Virus record (IMG/VR): IMGVR_UViG_3300042298_001776
Location: 1 to 23,789 of that record
DNA from: a virus
Strand: one strand, 5' to 3'
DNA: 23,789 nucleotides
Numbering within the stretch: position 1 is the stretch's first letter; each line of letters begins with the position of its first letter. A program made the translations under genes and the position numbers. Below are positions 18,941-23,789 of the stretch, piece after piece. Under the pieces are notes generated by a model. That model ran no database searches and was not told where the DNA came from. It saw only the letters and a program-made list of their open reading frames with translations.

Positions 18941-19306
18941 TTAGCAAACCCCCACGGCAATCCATTTGTTTCCGACGCGGAAGCAAATAACGTAGGCACC
19001 AGATGCGATGGCCGATCCTGGATTCCATACAGTGATAGAACTGCTAGACGTGTCTAGCTTTTGCATATCAAACGTGGAGACAACGCCAACATCGCTAATC
19101 TTCTTCATTGTCACAGTGCCTGTGCCAAGCGTCGTTCCGCTGCGTGCTGTAATTGAGCTGTTTGCCACACCCAGTCTAGTATCGAAGCCAATCGATGGCG
19201 TGGTGCTGGAATCGGAACCAGATACGGTTTGACCGCCAATTATGCGGATGAGTGCGGTCGAGTCGGCCTTGTTAAAGGCGTACATGGTGTCGAATTCGTC
19301 GGCCAT
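18941..19306 (-). CDS. Small virion protein, 121 aa
   Basis: A Ser/Thr/Gly-rich protein (MADEFDTMYAFNKADSTALIRIIGG...), beta-rich, with an end like YVICFRVGNKWIAVGVC. No catalytic motif. The start is ATG at 19306 with AGGAG 7 bases upstream, 3 bases after the previous stop. It stands between a tail protein and the cysteine-rich protein and is most likely a tail or virion decoration protein. The family is not recognised. Confidence 0.6.
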   Translation of the reverse strand: MADEFDTMYAFNKADSTALIRIIGGQTVSGSDSSTTPSIGFDTRLGVANSSITARSGTTLGTGTVTMKKISDVGVVSTFDMQKLDTSSSSITVWNPGSAIASGAYVICFRVGNKWIAVGVC

Positions 19307-19309
19307 CGG

Positions 19310-20173
19310 TTAGCTCCTGATGAAATCGGCAAACTCGATTTCCTTTTTGATGCGAAACGTGACCTCGTCTGGATCAGAACCAGCCGCCTTGAACAATCCA
19401 GTCGTTTTGTCAAGATTGCCGATGATGGCGGTGGTTCCATCTGCGTCGTAGCAACGCTTCCCGTTGATGTCGACGGGACCAACATTTAGCAAATTGACGT
19501 CGTGATTGTCTGGATCGTAGGTGACTCGATATGTGACTCTCCACGCTTGAAACCCACCAAAGTATCCAAGCTCTGCTCCAGTGACTTCCAAAAGCAACGT
19601 TCGCACGGCTCTGCCAGCAAAAGATGTTTTATTGACGCAGTCGTTGCGGTCCATGATCGTCTTAAGATCCTGTGACGCATTTTCGAACTGCGTGAAACTG
19701 AATTGAGCAAGCGTGCGAGTTTCGGTAAGCGGTGTTTCAAACGGTGTTTTTGCACTGTTTGCTATGAGTTTTGCTGTCGGTGTGGTTTTGTCCTTGGTGA
19801 CGACACGTTCTTTGGTGCTGAACGAATCGACCTTAAAAACTGGAATCCAAGTTGTTGGATTTTCGCTAGGGTTGTTCTCGTCCTGCTTCTGGTCCTCCTT
19901 ATTGCTCTCAAACTCGCAAACTACGTCCCAGTAAAGCGGATTGACCTCGGATCGGGTGCAGGACTTCGACGTGCAGACGAGTTGGTACGGGCCGTACAGC
20001 AAGCCGACAATCGGTAGGCCGGGAGTTTGTAGCAGGACTTCCTCTCTGGTGACGGATTTGGAGTCAGTGACTACCAGGAACGTGACGCTGGATGTGAACG
20101 TCAACGAGTTTGACTCGCCACGCTTTACACTTCCTGATCCGCCTCGTTTCTCGCCGACAATTTCGCTTGGCAT
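19310..20173 (-). CDS. Tail protein downstream of the tape measure
   Basis: A 287-residue protein beginning MPSEIVGEKRGGSGSVKRGE. It has alternating hydrophobic patterns typical of beta-sheet virion proteins (SLTFTSSVTFLVVTD, GLPIVGLLYGPYQLVC, WRVTYRVTYDP) and ends with a charged KKEIEFADFIRS. Directly downstream of the tape measure, siphophages encode a distal tail protein or a tail-tip component, and this is the most likely role. The start is ATG at 20173 with GGAAGAAA about 9 bases upstream. The family is not certain. Confidence 0.6.
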   Translation of the reverse strand: MPSEIVGEKRGGSGSVKRGESNSLTFTSSVTFLVVTDSKSVTREEVLLQTPGLPIVGLLYGPYQLVCTSKSCTRSEVNPLYWDVVCEFESNKEDQKQDENNPSENPTTWIPVFKVDSFSTKERVVTKDKTTPTAKLIANSAKTPFETPLTETRTLAQFSFTQFENASQDLKTIMDRNDCVNKTSFAGRAVRTLLLEVTGAELGYFGGFQAWRVTYRVTYDPDNHDVNLLNVGPVDINGKRCYDADGTTAIIGNLDKTTGLFKAAGSDPDEVTFRIKKEIEFADFIRS

Positions 20174-20174
20174 G

Positions 20175-22430
20175 TTAGTTTCTTCCTGCCATCGCCAGGC
20201 GTGGTGCGTTGGTGTTTTGCTCCGCGATCTTGCGGAGTTCTTTTAACTGGTCCTCGGCAAGCTTCTTGGCCTCGGCAGCTTGCTTTGATTTCTCGTTTTG
20301 CTGTGCGATGAACTTGTACGCTTCTACGGAACCGGCTCGTAGAGCAGGTGCTATAGTGGATGCTAGGCCGCCAGATGCGTTCTGGACGAATCCAGCGGCA
20401 AGGCTCATGCCTGCTTGGTTCATCAGCGTATCGTCGATGAATCCGCCCTGACGAAGCTGCAACAGCTTTTCCATCTCGCTACGCATGCGATCTTGTGGAT
20501 TAAACCTGTTGAACAACTGATCGGCTTCGCGTTGCTGATCTTTGAATGCTCGCTGGGCGTCCTCGGCGGCTTTTCTCTCCTCTGCAATGCGTTCTTTTTC
20601 AGCGTTTTTTAATTCTTCTTGCGATTTTCTTTCAAGGTCTATTTTTGTTCGCAAGAACAAAAGATCGTGTGCCTGTCGCTCTGACATTCCATTCCTAATG
20701 TCACGCTCATACTCAAGTTGTATTAGATTTTCCCCCGCAAGCACTCGAAACTCATCCTGCAACCTTTGTTTTTCCTTAAGGAAGTCAAGTTGAGCCTTTT
20801 GGTCGTTTACCGACTGTGCTTGGTCGAAGTCTGTTCCTTCACGCATCGATTTGAGTCGCTCGGCTTCGCGATTGCCAAGGATCAATTGGTCGAGTTGATA
20901 AGCAAGATCCTCGCCTTGTTGTGCGTATTGCTGCGAAAGCTTTATTTGCTTGGTGAGTTGCTCATCAACCTGCTTGCTCATTACTTCTCTAGTTTGCACC
21001 TGCTTTTCGAGAAGTTGTTGATTTCTGGTCTCCTGGCTAGCATTGGCAAGAGAACTAAATAAACCATGCGACATGAAATCGGTAATCGTAATCATTGCTG
21101 CGGTGATATTCGGACCAGCAATTTGAGCTGACGCGTCAACCATCTTGTCCGCCATGAATGCGGCGTTTTCCATAGCAGATGTTGCCATGTCTATTCCAAA
21201 GATCCAGCTTGTGATTTCTTCTTTTGCAATCTTCCCAAGAGATGTTCCAGCAGTTCGCTGAAGATTTTGAAAGCTTGTCTCTAGCTTTGCGAGATTTCCC
21301 ATGAGCGTCTTGCTCATCATCTCATTCATTTGGTAGAAGCGACCACCTTCGGAGGTTGCACGCTTCAAGGATTCGGCGACCATCTGAGCGGAGATACCAC
21401 CCTCCTCCATCCGCTTCCGCAACTCGATCATCGAGATGCCAGTGTCGTCGCTGATCTGCTGGAGTGGATTGAATCCAGCGTTGACCATTTGGAGCACTTC
21501 CTGGCCCATTAACCGTCCGTTCGCGGTGATCTGGCCCATTGCCAACGCGAGCGACTGGAAACGCTCGTCGTTGCCCATGCTGATCTCGGATAATTGCTTT
21601 AAGGTTGGCACCAAAGTTCGGACGCTCATGCCATATCCGAGCAAGGTCTTCCCTGCACGCTCGAAGGCTGCGGCGGCGAGCGGACTGGCCTTGTCCAGTT
21701 CGCGGAACTCCACCATCAACGCACTGGCAACAGATTTTGAGCCAGTAAGAACACTGAACGCAGCTTTGGACGCCTCAAACTCTGCTGCAAGCTGGATCGA
21801 CTTCTTAAATGCATTTGCTGCGGCAGATACCGAAGCAAATCCAGCAACCATACCCATTAGCTGGCTTATGTTTTGCTTCAGAAAATTATTGAACATTGCT
21901 CCAGTGCTGTTCACTTGCTTGATGTCGGTATCAAGCTTTGCAATCGCACGGGAGTGGGTTTCTTGATTGATTGCACCCATTGCCAAAAGATCGTTGTATT
22001 CTTTTAGCTTGGCAATGCGTGCTTCTTCTGAGCTACGCACAGAATCCGTTAACTGACGTCCACGTTGCATCAACGCTTCGCGTTGCTTGAGGATTTGTGC
22101 CTCATACGCCATCTGGTCTGCAAGTTCCTTTTCTTGCTTCTCAAGTGCGTCGGCAGCGGCGGTAGCACGTTGCATCGCTGGCGTGACAACGCCAAACTTC
22201 GCGGCAAGATGTTCCTGAGCCTGTGCCATTTGCTCTTCGGATAGTCCGGCCTGCTTCATGGCTCGTTCAAGCAGTTGCATTTGCTTTTCGAACTTGCCAG
22301 TCGGACCTTCCAAGTCGGTCATAATCCGACCAATGGATCGCAATTCGTTGGATGCAAATTGACCGGAAGCCTTTAGCTCCGTAATGTCCATGCCGATCTT
22401 GAGGCTAGCTGCGTTGATCGTTCCGGCCAT
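20175..22430 (-). CDS. Tape measure protein
   Basis: A 751-residue protein with the features of tape measure proteins: an N-terminal region MAGTINAASLKIGMDITELK, long Gln/Glu/Lys-rich coiled-coil stretches (EKQEKELADQMAYEAQILKQ; AEKERIAEERKAAEDAQRAF), and in between the conserved block LTGSKSVASALMVEFRELDK ... SISMGNDERFQSLALAMGQITANGRLMGQEVLQMVNAG, well known from this family, followed by hydrophobic helices (ANAAFMADK...). Tape measure length sets tail length; about 750 residues suggests a tail near 110 nm if the usual 1.5 Å per residue holds. ATG at 22430 overlaps the end of the frameshift product upstream by 26 bases, as expected. Confidence 0.9.
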   Translation of the reverse strand: MAGTINAASLKIGMDITELKASGQFASNELRSIGRIMTDLEGPTGKFEKQMQLLERAMKQAGLSEEQMAQAQEHLAAKFGVVTPAMQRATAAADALEKQEKELADQMAYEAQILKQREALMQRGRQLTDSVRSSEEARIAKLKEYNDLLAMGAINQETHSRAIAKLDTDIKQVNSTGAMFNNFLKQNISQLMGMVAGFASVSAAANAFKKSIQLAAEFEASKAAFSVLTGSKSVASALMVEFRELDKASPLAAAAFERAGKTLLGYGMSVRTLVPTLKQLSEISMGNDERFQSLALAMGQITANGRLMGQEVLQMVNAGFNPLQQISDDTGISMIELRKRMEEGGISAQMVAESLKRATSEGGRFYQMNEMMSKTLMGNLAKLETSFQNLQRTAGTSLGKIAKEEITSWIFGIDMATSAMENAAFMADKMVDASAQIAGPNITAAMITITDFMSHGLFSSLANASQETRNQQLLEKQVQTREVMSKQVDEQLTKQIKLSQQYAQQGEDLAYQLDQLILGNREAERLKSMREGTDFDQAQSVNDQKAQLDFLKEKQRLQDEFRVLAGENLIQLEYERDIRNGMSERQAHDLLFLRTKIDLERKSQEELKNAEKERIAEERKAAEDAQRAFKDQQREADQLFNRFNPQDRMRSEMEKLLQLRQGGFIDDTLMNQAGMSLAAGFVQNASGGLASTIAPALRAGSVEAYKFIAQQNEKSKQAAEAKKLAEDQLKELRKIAEQNTNAPRLAMAGRN

Positions 22431-22785
22431 TCTTCGCCTTCTCCAGTCCTAAAGATTTCAACATTCCGCCAAACGCTTTTTGGTTCTCGCTGCTGCTCGA
22501 CGGCAACGTGATCTCAACTCGCTTCTTTGGCCTCTTCCACCGCGGAGGCATGTAATCCTCGAAGTCCGGTGGCTCTTTTCCGGCCTGGCAGTACGTACCA
22601 AATGCCGATTGGTGAGCGATCATCGCTGATTGTGCCCAACGCTCGCCAATAGGCTCGACCTGGTCAAACGCTGCCCAGAAATCCAAAGCACCTCTCGGAA
22701 GCGATGCAAGCCACGCCTGGACGTCCACGATGCCCCATTCGAGTGCAAGTCTTCCGGCGAGCATCAGCCGGGGACTTCGTCGGAG
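22405..22785 (-). CDS. Frameshift-only domain of tail chaperone (T part of GT)
   Basis: This frame has no independent start with a ribosome binding site; it is entered by a -1 shift at AAAAAAC (22791-22785). After the shift the product continues LRRSPRLMLAGRLALEWGI, then a WLASLPRGALDFWAAFDQVEPIGERWA block and PPRWKRPKKR. The EWGI...W segment resembles tail chaperone T domains, which bind tail tube subunits. The fusion with the upstream G frame (22764-23117) would be about 237 residues long. It ends inside the start of the tape measure gene. Confidence 0.75.
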   Translation of the reverse strand, partial: LRRSPRLMLAGRLALEWGIVDVQAWLASLPRGALDFWAAFDQVEPIGERWAQSAMIAHQSAFGTYCQAGKEPPDFEDYMPPRWKRPKKRVEITLPSSSSENQKAFGGMLKSLGLEKAKNGRNDQRS

Positions 22786-23117
22786 TTTTTTACCAACGCC
22801 TTGACCTCGCCGGGATCGTAGCGGTTGAGCTGCTGGCACTCGTCGAACAGGACTCCGGCCACGGATCGCGGCATCGCCTTGAGCTGCGATTCGTCGTCCA
22901 CAATCCGATTGCCAGAATCGTCGAGCAGCATGATTGCGATCATGGCTCGGCGTGCTCTGGAAAAGTCGAAGCGTCCAGCTTTGTCCTGAATCATCAATTC
23001 GTACTGCGTGCCTTGCTCCTCGGTCATTTCGCGAAGGCGATAGGATCGACCAGCGATCTCTACCACCTTTTCACGTAATGGCTCGGCGAGCGAAGCAAGA
23101 AAATCGTCTTTATTCAT
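22764..23117 (-). CDS. Tail assembly chaperone (G part)
   Basis: A 117-residue protein starting MNKDDFLASLAEPLREKVVEI, with GRSYRLREMTEEQGTQYELMI and a charged C-terminal KALVKNSDEVPG. Small acidic proteins directly upstream of the tape measure, read into a second frame, are the gpG/gpGT-type tail assembly chaperones that hold the tape measure during tail building. ATG at 23117 overlaps the stop of the previous gene (ATGAATAA). The last codons GTA AAA AAC provide an A AAAAAC slippery site in the correct phase; normal termination at TGA (22764) gives G and a fraction of ribosomes makes GT. Confidence 0.8.
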   Translation of the reverse strand: MNKDDFLASLAEPLREKVVEIAGRSYRLREMTEEQGTQYELMIQDKAGRFDFSRARRAMIAIMLLDDSGNRIVDDESQLKAMPRSVAGVLFDECQQLNRYDPGEVKALVKNSDEVPG

Positions 23118-23412
23118 CGTCCTCGTCCGATTCTTCGAGTTGTGCCTTGATCGCCTCAACGACTTGTTTTAGGTGCGTCTGAGGCGGATTTACCTTGGAC
23201 TCCTCCGGACAGAAGATTGGACGCTGTGCAACGCATTCAGCGACGACTTCGTCTGTCTTGTGCCAAGGAAAGTTTGACAATGGCAAAATCTCGGAATCGA
23301 CAGCGTGCGGCAAATAGCCGATGAGAACGCCATCGTCGAGAATCTGCCATTGAGTGATTTCAATCTCCTCGCCTTGGAGATTGATTGCCAAATGCTTTTG
23401 CAAAGTGATCAT
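23110..23412 (-). CDS. Hypothetical tail-region protein, 100 aa
   Basis: A soluble protein beginning MITLQKHLAINLQGEEIEI with a beta-rich middle, a PIFCPEE segment and a strongly acidic C-terminus EESDEDDE. It lies between the tail tube and the tail chaperone, a position that in many siphophages holds a small protein of unknown role. The ATG at 23412 comes 4 bases after the previous stop and has no clear ribosome binding site, so coupling is likely. Confidence 0.6.
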   Translation of the reverse strand: MITLQKHLAINLQGEEIEITQWQILDDGVLIGYLPHAVDSEILPLSNFPWHKTDEVVAECVAQRPIFCPEESKVNPPQTHLKQVVEAIKAQLEESDEDDE

Positions 23413-23418
23413 TGGTTA

Positions 23419-23789
23419 TTACGCCACAGTGAAGGAAGGAGCAGTGGCACCATCGAAGACGATTGTGTATTCGCCTTCCATGATCTTGCCTTGCTCGCAG
23501 GATGGAAACTTGACGGACTTAACAAAAACGGTTCCCTGAAGCGAACCGGCTCCTGGGTAGGTGATGGTCGCACTGATGCCAGCGTATGGTTCCGCTGTCG
23601 GAATCATTTGCGTGGTTATGCCTGGAGCTGCACCAGTCCAGTAAAAGGTAATTGTCAATTCCGGGTTGTTGCGGAGATCGCTCGGACGAATTGTCTTCAT
23701 TCCACTCGTCGATAGACTGGTGGTTTCGAGTTGCTCGGTTCCGATGCTGTAATCGCCAATCTTTTTGATCAGCGTGGTAACCAATCCGG
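23419..23789 (-). CDS. Major tail tube protein, N-terminus cut by window edge
   Basis: The frame runs to the right edge without a ribosome binding site (readable GLVTTLIKKIGDYSIG), so the true start is outside. The visible 123 residues have a beta-rich pattern: TIRPSDLRNNPELTITFYW, a GISATITYPGAGSLQGTVFVKS stretch and the end GEYTIVFDGATAPSFTVA, all typical of lambda gpV-like tail tube subunits. The place upstream of the chaperone and tape measure fits. The rest would lie to the right, with connector, capsid and portal genes. Confidence 0.65.
   Translation of the reverse strand, partial: GLVTTLIKKIGDYSIGTEQLETTSLSTSGMKTIRPSDLRNNPELTITFYWTGAAPGITTQMIPTAEPYAGISATITYPGAGSLQGTVFVKSVKFPSCEQGKIMEGEYTIVFDGATAPSFTVA

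Overview
The window reads as a piece of a temperate, long-tailed (siphovirus-type) phage or prophage, probably of a planctomycete. Phage: tail tube, tail-assembly chaperones with a programmed -1 frameshift, a tape measure protein, integrase, Sak4-like ATPase, RusA, primase-helicase and a holin-like protein. The host is inferred from the GYF_2-DUF4282 protein, the style of several small proteins and the type of integron cassettes carried; no host marker gene is present.

Layout. Almost everything is on the minus strand, so the transcription order runs from high to low coordinates. (1) 23789-15229: late tail module: tail tube (cut by the window edge), a small protein, G/GT chaperones, tape measure, two tail proteins, a 455-aa protein with 41 cysteines, a glycosyltransferase fused to an Erv-like N-terminal region, a metallophosphoesterase and an HExxH peptidase. 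(2) 15232-12587: plus-strand lysogeny module: a membrane protein (GYF_2-DUF4282), a candidate attP whose core looks like the 3' end of a tRNA or tmRNA gene, a bidirectional terminator, the integrase and a zinc-ribbon protein. (3) 12587-12406: divergent control region with a good sigma70-type promoter for the minus-strand early operon. (4) 12406-8613: a second zinc-ribbon protein related to the plus-strand one, an excisionase-like HTH protein, a CsrA homologue missed by size-limited gene calling, small proteins, two odd tRNA-like elements, Sak4-like ATPase, DUF669 protein and a ParB-like protein. (5) 8577-4250: DEAD-box helicase, HNH endonuclease, primase-helicase. (6) 4240-4040: non-coding DNA rich in GGACAAAA repeats, a candidate replication origin. 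(7) 4023-1976: small genes, four of them separated by imperfect palindromes that have the architecture of integron attC sites. (8) 1900-1: small membrane protein, RusA, HTH protein and a cluster of membrane proteins that may form a lysis cassette.

The most unusual part is 1975-3337. Three complete attC-like sites and one truncated site separate tiny genes of unknown function, each stop codon overlapping or nearly touching the following site. Two genes and a third, neighbouring one are flanked by their own private 9-bp inverted repeat (GTTATCGTG/CACGATAAC; GTTAGGTGT/ACACCTAAC; GTTCGTCGT/ACGACGAAC), exactly the relation expected if each gene entered as a circular cassette carrying one recombination core. 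No integron integrase is visible here, so the phage appears to have picked up a short run of integron cassettes.

The genes together support recombination-dependent replication (Sak4-like ATPase, DUF669, RusA), replication initiation (primase-helicase, helicase, candidate origin), a lysogeny decision at 12.4-12.6 kb, integration at 14.4 kb and tail building. Because phage genes lie on both sides of the candidate attP, the window looks like the circular or virion form rather than an integrated prophage, if the attP call is right.
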